The notes beneath the pieces were generated by a model. That model was given only the letters and a program-made list of their open reading frames with translations, was not told where the DNA came from and did no database searches. From an uncultured Christensenella sp. (GTDB lineage Bacteria; Bacillota; Clostridia; Christensenellales; Pumilibacteraceae), in assembly GCA_910579205.1 (NCBI GenBank), contig CAJTTD010000011.1, forward strand, positions 12,734 through 76,733: DNA of 64,000 bases, in the 5' to 3' direction. The position numbers and the translations under genes are program-made. Shown one piece after another: positions 43,601 to 52,359 of the stretch. Within the stretch, counting starts at the first letter, position 1, and each line of letters begins with the position of its first letter.

Positions 43601-45452
43601 CGCACAGACCGAATGTGTTATCAACGCCGAGCGAAGCGTGGTTTACCGTAGTAAAGTATTGCGTTTGCCCGTCTTTCGTGAAGAACACTTTTATCTTGTC
43701 GCCGTCGCGCGCATAAGTGATAGTCAAGGGGTTTTGTTCGGTCGCGCCCATAAACATATCCTTAACGCCGTAAGGATTGAATTCGGGGAAGTTTTTATCC
43801 CAAGGCGCGCCGTAGCCGGCGAATTTGACTCCGTTGGTGAAGCCGTTATTGAACTCGAAGCCGATCAATTTTTCCGCTCCACCGACATAAAGACCTATAT
43901 AACTGTTGTCTTTTACGTCGTACACGTCGTACGAGATCACCCATTTATCGCTGTCGCCGATCTTTTGAGTCCACACCGTGGGATCCATGGAAGGATCGCG
44001 CGTGAGATGTTTTTCGACCTCGCCCCACGTCATGTTGTCTTTTGTCAGTTCGCCTTCAACGTACCGCACTCCAATCTTGTATTCGGCGGTATCGGGAATA
44101 GTAAAGCTGTCGCCTATAACGGGCTTGCCGTTTACCGTGAAGCAGTCTATCGACATGCCTTCTTTGTCCGCCGCAGAAAACGCCACGGTGTCGTTTACAT
44201 AATACTTGGTAGCGGCGAGCGTTACGTCCTCGGAAGCCGCCGATATATTGGCGCGGACCTTGGGCGTAGCCGTCATTGCGGAGAAGTAAACGTTGCCGTT
44301 GGGAATGACTTTTTGATCGTAATCGAAGACTATGCGCACGGTCTGACCGGATATATCGGTCATGCCTATGAACTTGCGGTTATCCGACGACTTGTTGCCG
44401 TCCGTGCCGCCCCAGTTGCGCGTAGACCAAACGACCTTTGTCCATGCGCCTTTTGCGCAGCGCGTGTCGTTCCACCACATAGAGCCTACTACGATATCCT
44501 CTTCTGTTTCGTTGTACACCCACATTTCGAGCGTTTCGTACTCGGAAAGGTCGATGACCGCGGGGGTGTGGATATATACAAGCCCTTCGTTCCAGCGCGT
44601 TGCCTTTTGTCCGTTGAACGAAACCTTATAAGCTCCGCCGTCCGTGCCGTGCACTTTCGCGCCCTCTTCGTCCTTGCCTACAAACTCGCCGCTGTACAAA
44701 TTCGGCTCGTATACGCTCGCTTGACGCGCGCCGAACTCTTCGTCAAAGTACGCCACTTTGTGCTCTACATAGTTTTGCGGTCCGTCGATGTTGCGCTCGT
44801 AAAAATACTCGTTGGCGTTGCCTACGGCGTCTTCGACATGGATGAGTATGCGGTACTTGCCCGAAGCGTGCGTCGCCGCAAAGCTGTCGCCGTCTATAAG
44901 GGCGACGTCCGTTTCCGTCTTGTTTTCGTCGTCGGCTATGTGCGATACCTTTTTCCAGCACTTGGAAGCTACGTAATCGCCCGAAAGCGTATAGCTCGGT
45001 ATGCGATAGGTATTGCCTCTTATATAGAACGACGGAAGTCCGCTCGCATTGAAGTTTATGGTAGGCGCGGTCCTATCCGCAAAGTCTATAGACACTACGG
45101 CGTCTTCCACGTTTTCCGAATTGACCGTATAGGTAAACTCGTAAACGCCCGCATCTTCCACAAGCACCGAGTTGTTTGTTACATTCAAGCTCTCGCCGCT
45201 CGCATTGGTTACCGATTCGAGTTTTACGGTGTAACCCGCGAGTATGAGTCCGTACTCGTTGATAACGTCGTATTTGGGGCTGACATATGTGCCGAGTTCC
45301 GCCTCGAGCGTTTGCGGTACGTTTATAAATCCTACGATCTCCGTACCCGACGCTTGTTTTTTGCAGCCCACAAGCGCGACGCCCGCCGAGCTGACTGCCA
45401 CGACCGTTACGAGCGCGGCTATACATTTTTTGCGCCGATCGTTGTTTTTCAT
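40686..45452 (-). CDS. Very large modular surface lipoprotein of the carbohydrate locus
   Basis: The 1588-residue protein begins with a lipoprotein signal peptide (lipobox ALVGC). It is a chain of beta-sandwich modules: two long units start MTWGEV and MTWGDV and continue through IGLYVGGAEKLIGFEF and FGAYVGGSDQILGVEM; several small repeats carry F(x)VDG(K/T)PI(x)GN, as in DCFVVDGKPIGGNMF; and further units carry the ending WTKV(Q/K/T) followed by hydrophobic strands, typical of carbohydrate-binding sandwich domains (WTKVVWS, WVKVSFN, WTKVQLG, WTKVTIA). No catalytic motif is recognised. It lies directly downstream of the solute-binding protein and probably binds polysaccharide at the cell surface. 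GGAG is 8 bases before the ATG at 45452. Confidence 0.8.
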   Translation of the reverse strand: MKNNDRRKKCIAALVTVVAVSSAGVALVGCKKQASGTEIVGFINVPQTLEAELGTYVSPKYDVINEYGLILAGYTVKLESVTNASGESLNVTNNSVLVEDAGVYEFTYTVNSENVEDAVVSIDFADRTAPTINFNASGLPSFYIRGNTYRIPSYTLSGDYVASKCWKKVSHIADDENKTETDVALIDGDSFAATHASGKYRILIHVEDAVGNANEYFYERNIDGPQNYVEHKVAYFDEEFGARQASVYEPNLYSGEFVGKDEEGAKVHGTDGGAYKVSFNGQKATRWNEGLVYIHTPAVIDLSEYETLEMWVYNETEEDIVVGSMWWNDTRCAKGAWTKVVWSTRNWGGTDGNKSSDNRKFIGMTDISGQTVRIVFDYDQKVIPNGNVYFSAMTATPKVRANISAASEDVTLAATKYYVNDTVAFSAADKEGMSIDCFTVNGKPVIGDSFTIPDTAEYKIGVRYVEGELTKDNMTWGEVEKHLTRDPSMDPTVWTQKIGDSDKWVISYDVYDVKDNSYIGLYVGGAEKLIGFEFNNGFTNGVKFAGYGAPWDKNFPEFNPYGVKDMFMGATEQNPLTITYARDGDKIKVFFTKDGQTQYFTTVNHASLGVDNTFGLCERRDNTFGEHTYTNIRGVAGAEKVALYMAQYVAKLNLTDCKADLTQVSLGDWVTLTPDPAPAGKMFLHLTVDGTPISGNVMTVTKTTHDVAAVYATKSTVTLAEGIATAEGNKDTIDVAKGSSVTVVWNGKAPDGQYCKGFKVDGTAIDGNTFTADGDTHSVEPVFAARVAGSNVEINNVSVITGNGGVVYQKENKWKPGKIEYDTAVTYNGVDGAIKTDGTLKVTLNEGECAFAFDNAIAAASENLDDYKEIYFYVYVTDANAFKNIGGWWCRDTAPEAYKWVKVSFNRSKAPQNIDEKSVWENGAKQFAYSVEGGKAGSVMWVTSLYGVPYEKSTVELGAGIATADGKTVYNREQEIKLEYNGTIPSGKIFDCFVVDGKPIGGNMFIATKDKHTVSVKFATNADDMTWGDVDDGYKTVGNDAQVYKVGEGDQWILRYDMTLPKTGWNYFGAYVGGSDQILGVEMHSDNSSRKFGGYGGNWKQMSIVEELPEALRQVLRNSSESPVRVVYVRQGDKIDMYIRHLTTDQGWHVGTVSFAGFEVTGNSFGIGERKGPVNGTLSNIEFITGKQKVDLYRNDVFKNYGEIVIDRPQETIFYKSGSEFKIPTDAYVADWLGNRNDSKTISIDRVENQVGQTIRVINGAVTLDYEGAQVINAVYKADGCANKIVTYRLQPDTGTVFTPSQEFTSKTLEANGNKATVEYTTEQKHGADIGSAKITVKETDDNGDYAYLAFDFGDYDLIEFYAYTTGSDKQMGAHWYGDLGLTAGAWTKVQLGLNTSNTPDYYGGKWVFRLMGFNVGDTVYISSVKLTKYSDYNNKVIDVSKGIGSGTWSTEKNYDGTDATVDKTGSAKLIVNKDDISVSVDASAVNIRDIRKYSELYFYVWTDAENATGKLDYASKSAMSGTEWTGDTGLVKGQWTKVTIAADKFNDMTQWQGNGLAQHRMELFKFRFMNLNGATIYFTSLYGAKKA

Positions 45453-45473
45453 ATCATTTTCTCCTTTATTCAA

Positions 45474-47045
45474 TTATTTAAGGGCGTCGAGATACGTGTT
45501 CCAGTTGTCTTGCAAGCCTTTTTTGCACGTACCGAGCAAACTATCCGCCGTAGTACCGTTGTACAGTTTGGCGTCGGGACCGTTGGCGTTGACGAGGTCG
45601 CCCAAGCCGCCGCGATACACCATTTGAGATTTGTTGTGAGGGAAAATGGGTATCATGTCCGAACCGAACGCATCCAGCCGCGAGCGAACGAAATCGCTGA
45701 CCGCTATCGTTTCGTCGGGAACATAGCAAGGATAGCACAAGCCTTTAAGCTCTTTTGCTATGATCTTTTGCGCGCGATCGGAGTACAAGTACGTGAGGAA
45801 CTTTTTGGCAAGTTCTTTCTTGTTGGTAGGACGGTTGGCGGGTATGCCTATCGGGTAGTTGGGCGTTGCGGTGTAGCCCATGAGCCGTGCTTGGCGCACC
45901 GTTTCAAAGTCCTCCGCGCTGACGCCGGTTACGGACGTTTCGCCGTTATCGACGGCTTCTACAACTTCCGCAAGTTTTGCGTCATTGCTCACCGTGGGAA
46001 GTTTGTTTACTATTTCGCTGACAACGGGCGCTCTCATCATGCCGATGTCGGTCGGGTGCGAAAGAAGGTAGGACGACATCTCGTTTTCCAGCCAGTCGCC
46101 GTTTACCATGAACGCCACTTGCTTTTTGTCGTCTACAAAGCCGCCGCCCAAAAACGCGCGTTGCGCTTCCTCAAACGTCATGCGGCTCGCAAGCGAGTGC
46201 GAATAGCCGTTTTTGCTCGATAATAGGCGCGACAGCGTTTGTAACGAGTATTTGCGTCCGTCGGAGTCGTTGATCTCCACGCCCTGTTTCCAGTCTTGCG
46301 TCGTTTCGTCCCAATACTCGCCGTACCAATAATGCTCGAACGACTCCAAACCGTCGTACTGCGCCCACCAAACCGTGCCCAAATAGTCCCAGTTGTAGTT
46401 GATGCCCGTCGCAAGTCCTACGGTGTAATATCCCTTTTGTTTGAGCTGATTGCCCATTGTGAACAATTCGTTAGTTGTGAGGGGAAGTTCCCAGTTGCCC
46501 TCTCCGAACGCATTGTCCAGAGTGTCTGCGTTATAGCAGATAGCCGACACCGAGTTCTGCGAGAACATTTGATAATATTTGCCGTCTTTTGCTTCGATGT
46601 AATCATACAGCGATCGGTTCATTTTGTCCTTTATCGCTTTATCTTCGCCATCGAACGTCGAATTGTACACCGATGTGATGTCCTCCAACATTTTGGCGTC
46701 TTCCGCTTGATACATGTTGAGCAGCGGCATAACGATATCGTATTTTTCGGTGCCGTTGATGAGGAGCGATTGTATCTCGTTAGCGGTATAGCTCGGCTCC
46801 CACTTTACGGTTTTGCCCGTGAGCGCTTTAAAGTCCGACGAAAGGAGCTTGTTGGTCTCATTGCCGAAACCGCCCGCATAATAGTGCACGGTTATGCTGC
46901 TCGCCAAACCGTCCTCTCCCACTTCGCCGGGATCTTCGGGCGGAACTATAGGTCCGCGTCTTACAGGTCCGCATGCGGCAAGCGCGCTTACCGCCATCAA
47001 CGCGCCGAGAGCGGCGCATACCGATTTAAAATATTTTTTCATCAT
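45474..47045 (-). CDS. Carbohydrate ABC transporter solute-binding lipoprotein
   Basis: The 523-residue protein has a lipoprotein signal peptide with lipobox LAAC, then a family 1 extracellular solute-binding fold: SITVHYYAGGFGNE, FKALTGKTVKWEP, YDIVMPLL and PIGIPANRPTNKKELAKKFLTYL. It delivers sugars, probably oligosaccharides, to the two permeases encoded downstream of its promoter. Two ATGs lie in tandem (ATGATG); the first is 4 bases after GGAG and the second 7. Confidence 0.9.
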   Translation of the reverse strand: MMKKYFKSVCAALGALMAVSALAACGPVRRGPIVPPEDPGEVGEDGLASSITVHYYAGGFGNETNKLLSSDFKALTGKTVKWEPSYTANEIQSLLINGTEKYDIVMPLLNMYQAEDAKMLEDITSVYNSTFDGEDKAIKDKMNRSLYDYIEAKDGKYYQMFSQNSVSAICYNADTLDNAFGEGNWELPLTTNELFTMGNQLKQKGYYTVGLATGINYNWDYLGTVWWAQYDGLESFEHYWYGEYWDETTQDWKQGVEINDSDGRKYSLQTLSRLLSSKNGYSHSLASRMTFEEAQRAFLGGGFVDDKKQVAFMVNGDWLENEMSSYLLSHPTDIGMMRAPVVSEIVNKLPTVSNDAKLAEVVEAVDNGETSVTGVSAEDFETVRQARLMGYTATPNYPIGIPANRPTNKKELAKKFLTYLYSDRAQKIIAKELKGLCYPCYVPDETIAVSDFVRSRLDAFGSDMIPIFPHNKSQMVYRGGLGDLVNANGPDAKLYNGTTADSLLGTCKKGLQDNWNTYLDALK

Positions 47046-47060
47046 TTATCTCCTTTTATA

Positions 47061-48407
47061 TTAAATTTTGATGGGAACTACGAACACGCCTTCTCCCGAC
47101 GGGATCTCGAGCGTGAGCTTGTTGTCTCTTACTTCGTAGACTTTTCTTTTGCCGTTTGCCCAGACGAGCGCGCGGTTGCAGTCCTTAAATTCAAGTTTGA
47201 CAACGTCTTCCAAGTCGTCGGTAGGCATTGTAAAGTTGGTTATCATAAGCGCGTCTCTGCCCTCGTCGTCATTGAACTGACCGATGAGCGTGTCTTGCGT
47301 TGCCGAAACATTGTTTACGCATTTGAGTTCGGTGAGTTCTTTATGGAATCCGAACGAATTGTTTTCGTACTCCTCGTCGTCTTCGAGGTTGTACGTGCCC
47401 TTGACGGACATTGCGCCGTCCCAGTCGAACGACAGATACACGTGGTCGAAGTCGGCTATCTCCGCATTGACTTCTTGCGCCCAGTAGTACGAAGAGGTGG
47501 GAGTGCAAGACGTTTCGTATTCCACGCAGCCGCCGCCGAAATCTTCTATAAACGACTTGCGGTATGTGAAGTACGTGTAGCCGTTTATGCCGAACGCCAT
47601 ATCCGTATAGATTTGGAACGTAAAGTCTTTGCGGCTTTGAATATCACGGCATATCGAACTGCTGTAATTCTGTATGAACATGTGGAATTCGCCGTCGTAA
47701 TCTTTTGCATAGTTGGCGTACACCGCCATCGTGTGCAACCACCGCGTATCCAAAGTATACACGCCGCGCGTTTCGAGCAGCGGATAAATATCCGTAGAGA
47801 ATATCTTTCTGCCGTCTATCTTGGATAAGACCTTATTGTAAAACTTTTCCACATAATCTTCGGTCGTCGTCCACGCATTGTCGCCGATGTTGTTGGAGGG
47901 GTTGCCGTTTACGTACAATGTCATGTCCTTATCGGCATACAGTTCATTATAAGACTCTATCATTGCGGCAACGCTGTCGAAGTTGTTTATATGCGGTTCG
48001 TCCCAAACGTTTATCATATCGACGGCGGGATACACGCTGTAATCGGTCATATCCGCGGGCTTGTTTTCGCCATTGCCTAATGCAATATCGTTGCCGACTA
48101 TCGCTTTAAGTCCCACTTTTTCGCAGTGACGGAGCTGATCCAAATATGCTTCGGTGCCCTTTGTTGCCATCGATCCGTCGATGAACATGTGCGTAAGACC
48201 CATGTCTTTCGCCATTTTGTAATCGGCTTCGGTGTTGATTGGAACGTCCCAACCGCCTACCCACATCGACTTATTGTCTTCCCATTCGGGATAGGTCTCT
48301 TCGCCGTAAAGCGGCGCGCCGCCCCCGCCGCCGGTACATGCAGCGAGCGAAAACGCGGTAAACACCGCCGCCGCTGACATAAATCCGATCTTTTTGAAAT
48401 TTTTCAT
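47061..48407 (-). CDS. Secreted TIM-barrel-like glycoside hydrolase lipoprotein
   Basis: The 448-residue protein has a lipoprotein signal (lipobox LAAC, then a Gly-rich tether). Its body shows TIM-barrel strands: SMWVGGWDVP, LTHMFIDGSM, LKAIVGND, DMINVWDEPHINN (a candidate catalytic or binding Glu), IFSTDIYP, HMFIQNYS, YTYFTYRK. A C-terminal beta domain ends GEGVFVVPIKI, as in GH5/GH13-like enzymes. No exact glycoside hydrolase family could be assigned by eye. GGAGG is 5 bases before the ATG. Position between permease and solute-binding genes supports a role in surface glycan breakdown. Confidence 0.68.
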   Translation of the reverse strand: MKNFKKIGFMSAAAVFTAFSLAACTGGGGGAPLYGEETYPEWEDNKSMWVGGWDVPINTEADYKMAKDMGLTHMFIDGSMATKGTEAYLDQLRHCEKVGLKAIVGNDIALGNGENKPADMTDYSVYPAVDMINVWDEPHINNFDSVAAMIESYNELYADKDMTLYVNGNPSNNIGDNAWTTTEDYVEKFYNKVLSKIDGRKIFSTDIYPLLETRGVYTLDTRWLHTMAVYANYAKDYDGEFHMFIQNYSSSICRDIQSRKDFTFQIYTDMAFGINGYTYFTYRKSFIEDFGGGCVEYETSCTPTSSYYWAQEVNAEIADFDHVYLSFDWDGAMSVKGTYNLEDDEEYENNSFGFHKELTELKCVNNVSATQDTLIGQFNDDEGRDALMITNFTMPTDDLEDVVKLEFKDCNRALVWANGKRKVYEVRDNKLTLEIPSGEGVFVVPIKI

Positions 48408-48461
48408 ACGATCCTCCGAGTTTTTTGTTTTTTTAGTATGCGCTTTGCGCTATTTTTTGTT

Positions 48462-49340
48462 TTAACCTTTTATTCCGCCGACGCTCATGGATTCCATCAT
48501 CGTCTTTTGGAAACATATAAACAGTACTATTACGGGTATTACGCTGAGAAGCAAGCCCGCAAACAGTACGGGGTAGTTGAACTGCCGTGTCTGCGAGAGC
48601 TGGAATATATACAAGCCCGACGACAGAGTGGGGAACGATTTAAGGAACAGCGTCGGCTCCATGTAGTCGTTCCACATGCCGACCATCGTTACTATGAACA
48701 ACGATCCCATAACGGGCAGCGCTTGCGGCAGCATTATCTTGAAGAATACCCTTAGATGCCCCGCGCCGTCTATGAACCCCGCTTCCGCGTACGTCCATGA
48801 CAGCGTTTTAAAGAACGACAGCAGTACGACGAAGTTGAATCCGAAGCCCGACATTTTGGTAACCAAAAGCAAGGGCGAGTTGTATATGTGCAAGTTGTTG
48901 TAAACGAGATACTGCGCGGGGAACGATCCTACGATGGGGATCATCATGGTAACGATCGCCATCCAGTAGATTATGTTGCGCCCCGGGAAGCGGTACTTTG
49001 CCACTACGTAGCTCGTTATCGCCGACGTCAATACGCCGAGAGCCGCGCCGCCGCACGCATACCATATGGAGTTCCACAGCATGACGAACATATTGCTGTC
49101 GTTGGCTCTTACTTCCTTAAACGCTTGACCGTAGTTGGAAAACAGCCATTCTTTGGGCAATAGGTTTTTCTCGTGGAATTCGTCAATGCCCTTAAGCGAT
49201 ATGGAAAACGCGTACAGTACAGCAAATATGAGCGATGCGGCGTACAGCGTGAATAACACGAACACGATTATCTTTATCGCCAAAAAGTCTTTTTTGACTT
49301 TTGCGGTCGATTTGCTTTCTATCGGTTTAAGCTTTGCCAT
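48462..49340 (-). CDS. Carbohydrate ABC permease, MalG type
   Basis: The 292-residue protein has six membrane helices and the cytoplasmic EAA loop EAGFIDGAGHLRVFFKIMLPQALP (split: EAGFIDGAGH, FFKIMLPQALP) that docks the ATPase. AGGAGGAG lies 7 bases before the ATG. It forms a heterodimer with the adjacent MalF-type permease. As in many Firmicute sugar transporters no ATPase gene is included, so a shared MsmK/MsiK-type ATPase is presumed. Confidence 0.93.
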   Translation of the reverse strand: MAKLKPIESKSTAKVKKDFLAIKIIVFVLFTLYAASLIFAVLYAFSISLKGIDEFHEKNLLPKEWLFSNYGQAFKEVRANDSNMFVMLWNSIWYACGGAALGVLTSAITSYVVAKYRFPGRNIIYWMAIVTMMIPIVGSFPAQYLVYNNLHIYNSPLLLVTKMSGFGFNFVVLLSFFKTLSWTYAEAGFIDGAGHLRVFFKIMLPQALPVMGSLFIVTMVGMWNDYMEPTLFLKSFPTLSSGLYIFQLSQTRQFNYPVLFAGLLLSVIPVIVLFICFQKTMMESMSVGGIKG

Positions 49341-49353
49341 GATGCGCTCCTCC

Positions 49354-50349
49354 TTAATACGTTACCTGCGGGTCTACCTTGTTGAGCGCCCAGCGCACAA
49401 GGAAGACTACGGGTACGCTGACGAGCGTAAAGAACACGCCCACAGTCGCGGGATAGTTGAGGTTGGCTTTGGCGGTTTGGTTGTATATCCAGAACGATAT
49501 CGTCATGTGCGCCGCGTTGTCTACGCTCTCGCCCGCCCCGAAGAACAACAGTATGGGTCCCGTGCTGTTGAACATGGACGTTATAACGAGTATGAGCGTC
49601 GTGGATATGGTCGGCCACACCATGGGTATTATTATCTGAAACAGTTCGCGCCACCACGGCACGCCGTCGAGCATGCCCGCTTCTATTACTTCTTGCGGTA
49701 TTCTGCTCATCGCGCCTTGGTACAGCAGCATGTTGACGCCCAGCCCAGTCCAAACCGTATAAGCGATTATAGTGCCCGTAACCTTTGATTCGTCGCCCAA
49801 AAGATTTGGTATGTTCATGCCGAACAGCGTGAGCAGTTTGTCTATAGGTCCGCCGTAAGAGATCAACTGTTTGTACGTCGCAACGAACAACACCGCGCTT
49901 ATGATGCCGGGAAGGAAGAACATGATGCGGAAAAACTTAAAGCCCCACACCTTTTTGTAGAGGAAATACGCTACAAGGAAGGATACGGGTATCATGCACA
50001 GTCCCGCGGCAAAGTATTTCATGGTGTTGATCAATGCGATATGCACCGTTGCCTCGGAATTGCTTAGCTCTTTAAAAAGCCGCGTAAAGTTATCCGCCGA
50101 CCAAATAAACAGCTCGCCGCCGTCCTCCGCTACGCCGTAGAACGACTGAAACGCCATCATTATGGAGTTGGCGTTTATCCAGATGTAAAAAATGGCGAAT
50201 TGGATAAGCGGTATCAACAGCATACCGTAAGAAAACAGTATTTCTTTCAACCGTCTGTTGGAAATGCGCGATCTCTTTTTCTTTTCGGGTTTGAGACCTT
50301 TTTCCGCCGCGGGCGCGGTCGATACCTTTTGCTCTGCAACTGCTTCCAT
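49354..50349 (-). CDS. Carbohydrate ABC permease, MalF type
   Basis: The 331-residue protein has a Lys/Glu-rich N-terminal tail, six membrane helices and the EAA loop EAGMLDGVPWWRELFQIIIPMVWP (split: EAGMLDGVPW, FQIIIPMVWP). An AAAAGGAGG site lies 6 bases before the ATG. It starts 16 bases after the GH2 gene and ends 13 bases before the MalG-type gene, all in one operon. Confidence 0.93.
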   Translation of the reverse strand: MEAVAEQKVSTAPAAEKGLKPEKKKRSRISNRRLKEILFSYGMLLIPLIQFAIFYIWINANSIMMAFQSFYGVAEDGGELFIWSADNFTRLFKELSNSEATVHIALINTMKYFAAGLCMIPVSFLVAYFLYKKVWGFKFFRIMFFLPGIISAVLFVATYKQLISYGGPIDKLLTLFGMNIPNLLGDESKVTGTIIAYTVWTGLGVNMLLYQGAMSRIPQEVIEAGMLDGVPWWRELFQIIIPMVWPTISTTLILVITSMFNSTGPILLFFGAGESVDNAAHMTISFWIYNQTAKANLNYPATVGVFFTLVSVPVVFLVRWALNKVDPQVTY

Positions 50350-50365
50350 TTTTACCTCCTTTTCT

Positions 50366-52069
50366 TTATTTTTCGATAGCGGCTACGCTCGAGTTACACT
50401 CGGCGATCTTCCGCATAACGCCGTCGCTGAATTTTTTGCCGCGCGCGTACGAATAAAGCCCGTTCTGTTCTTGCTCCACGTCGTACAGCTGCGTGTAGCA
50501 AAATCCGCTTATCTTGTCGCAATCGAGGTATGCGCGCGTCATTTGCAAATATTCTTTTAAGAATATGTCCTCGTCGCTTATCGTCTGATAGCCCCAGCCG
50601 TCGCCTTTTCTGCTGAACGACATGCCGCCGTACTCGCTCGCATTGAGCGGCAGTATGCCGTCGTACGGAATGTTTTCCTGCGCATGTTCGGGCGCGTACA
50701 GTTTATCCATTATCAAGGTATCTGTGTTTTTGACTTCTTCTATGTATGTAACCGTTTCGTCGCCGCTGTGGTAGTTGTGAAAATCGAATATGTCGGTGTA
50801 TCTGCCATGGAATCCGCCGCTGACGTCCACACAAGGGCGCGTAGGGTCGAGCGCTTTGGTTACGCCGTACGCCGCTTCCACAAACCGCACGTCGCGCACG
50901 ATCTTTTCATTATCCAGATCGCACCACGCCTCGTTGAGCGGACACCACGTTATTATGGACGGATGGTTAAAGTACTGCTCCACCACTTCGCTCCACTGCG
51001 ATACGAACACGCCGAGAGCCTTGGTGTCGAAGCACTTCATGCCCCAGCTCGGAAATTCGCACCACACCAGATATCCCGCTTTGTCGCATTCGTAAAGATA
51101 CCGCTGCTCGAACACCTTTTGGTGAAGTCTCGCGCCGTTAAAGCCGAGCGCTTTGGACAGCGCTATGTCGTGCGCGAACTGCTTTTCGTCTTTTGCCGTG
51201 TATATACCGTCCGCGTAATAGCCTTGATCGAGCACAAGCCGCTGAAACACGCTCTTTCCGTTGAGCATGAACTTTTTTCCGTCATACTCCGCTATGCGGA
51301 ATCCGAAATAACTTTTTACAAGGTCGTCGCCGAACGCTATCTCCGCATCATACAGTCTGCCCGACCCAACTTCCCACAACGCGACCTCGGACAGCGCTAT
51401 GTCGAATACATAGCGATACTCAACATAGCCGTTTACCGAGCCGACCGTCTTACCGTCCAGCACGATATTTACAGCCACGTTGCCGCAACCTTCGGTGATC
51501 ACTTCGACCTTGACCGTCTTGTAATCGGGCTGCGGATAAAATTTTATTTGTTTTATGTAATTTGCGGGCGTGCGCTCCAGCCACACCGTTTGCCATATAC
51601 CGGTGGAACGCGTATAAAAACATCCGTACGAGTCGGGCTTGCTGCTCTGCTTGCCGCTCGGGATGTTTTCTCGCACGTCGTCGTGTACCGCCACGGCGAT
51701 AATGTTTTTGCCTATAGTTGCGTAAGGCGCTATATCAACTTCAAAAGCAGTGTATCCGCCCACGTGTTCGGTTACGAGCGCGCTGTTGACGTATACCGCC
51801 GCAATGTAATCGACCGCGCCGAAGTGTAGAACGAGCCTGCCGCTCAAGTCCTCCTCTGTAACGTCTATCTCTCGCGAATATACGCAGTCCGTTATGTAAT
51901 CTCTCTCGCCTATTCCCGACAGTATAGATTCGGGACAGAACGGAACTTCTATTTTATGCGTAAATTCGCCGAGGTCGGCGTATTTGCATTTCGCGAAATC
52001 CCATGCTCCGTTAAGGCACATGTACGAACGTCGTTGAAATTGAGGATTGGGATGTTCGTTCCTGCTCAT
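50366..52069 (-). CDS. GH2-family beta-glycosidase
   Basis: The 567-residue cytoplasmic enzyme has the three GH2 domains: a sugar-binding jelly roll (about 1-170, SLDVNGAWD-type start at YMCLNGAWDF), an immunoglobulin-like domain (about 175-260) and a TIM barrel with the acid/base Glu in WCPLNEAW and the nucleophile Glu in NASEYGGM. It is shorter than LacZ and lacks the large C-terminal domain, as in many beta-glucuronidase/mannosidase/galactosidase members; the sugar is not determined. It is the first gene after the promoter at 52100-52128. Confidence 0.88.
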   Translation of the reverse strand: MSRNEHPNPQFQRRSYMCLNGAWDFAKCKYADLGEFTHKIEVPFCPESILSGIGERDYITDCVYSREIDVTEEDLSGRLVLHFGAVDYIAAVYVNSALVTEHVGGYTAFEVDIAPYATIGKNIIAVAVHDDVRENIPSGKQSSKPDSYGCFYTRSTGIWQTVWLERTPANYIKQIKFYPQPDYKTVKVEVITEGCGNVAVNIVLDGKTVGSVNGYVEYRYVFDIALSEVALWEVGSGRLYDAEIAFGDDLVKSYFGFRIAEYDGKKFMLNGKSVFQRLVLDQGYYADGIYTAKDEKQFAHDIALSKALGFNGARLHQKVFEQRYLYECDKAGYLVWCEFPSWGMKCFDTKALGVFVSQWSEVVEQYFNHPSIITWCPLNEAWCDLDNEKIVRDVRFVEAAYGVTKALDPTRPCVDVSGGFHGRYTDIFDFHNYHSGDETVTYIEEVKNTDTLIMDKLYAPEHAQENIPYDGILPLNASEYGGMSFSRKGDGWGYQTISDEDIFLKEYLQMTRAYLDCDKISGFCYTQLYDVEQEQNGLYSYARGKKFSDGVMRKIAECNSSVAAIEK

Positions 52070-52099
52070 TTTCTCTCCTTTTGATTATCGACTACACAC

Positions 52100-52128
52100 A
52101 TTATAACATTCGCGCGCAAACTATACAA
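52100..52128 (-). promoter_or_regulatory. Promoter of the GH2-ABC operon
   Basis: On the minus strand TTGTAT (52123-52128) and TATAAT (52100-52105) are 17 bases apart, about 30 bases before the GH2 start. One of the AACGCTTCCGA operator candidates begins 8 bases upstream of the -35. Confidence 0.7.
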
Positions 52129-52135
52129 TACTTAA

Positions 52136-52243
52136 AACGCTTCCGATTTTGTACATAATGATGTGCAAATACTTTCAATATTTGGTGCAACTCCGAAATT
52201 TATACAATAGATCGGAGCTTTGTTCCCAATTTTCGGAAGCGTT
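52136..52243. promoter_or_regulatory. Oppositely oriented pair of 11-base sites in the divergent region
   Basis: AACGCTTCCGA (52136-52146) and TCGGAAGCGTT (52233-52243) are exact reverse complements 86 bases apart, flanking the region between the two divergent promoters. A looping arrangement by a dimeric or tetrameric regulator would fit. A third, partial site (TTCCGATTTT) lies near 52269-52278 in the forward orientation. Confidence 0.5.
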
Positions 52244-52298
52244 ATGCAACCACGCATCGAGATTTGTTTCCGATTTTTGAGAATTATTCCAAAAAATA

Positions 52299-52326
52299 TT
52301 GACATTGGTTCGATATACGATATAAT
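52299..52326 (+). promoter_or_regulatory. Promoter of the ArsR-type regulator
   Basis: TTGACA (52299-52304) and TATAAT (52321-52326) are 16 bases apart, followed by a purine-rich GAGAGAGA ribosome site before the ATG at 52360. Confidence 0.78.
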
Positions 52327-52359
52327 ATAAGTGATATTCCATTATCCGAGAGAGAGAAA

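Noticed and set aside
43026..46223. 1065-codon open frame on the plus strand
   Set aside because: It is the antisense shadow of the large lipoprotein and solute-binding genes, has no recognisable motif and lacks a ribosome site; the codon bias of the GC-rich genes leaves antisense frames open.
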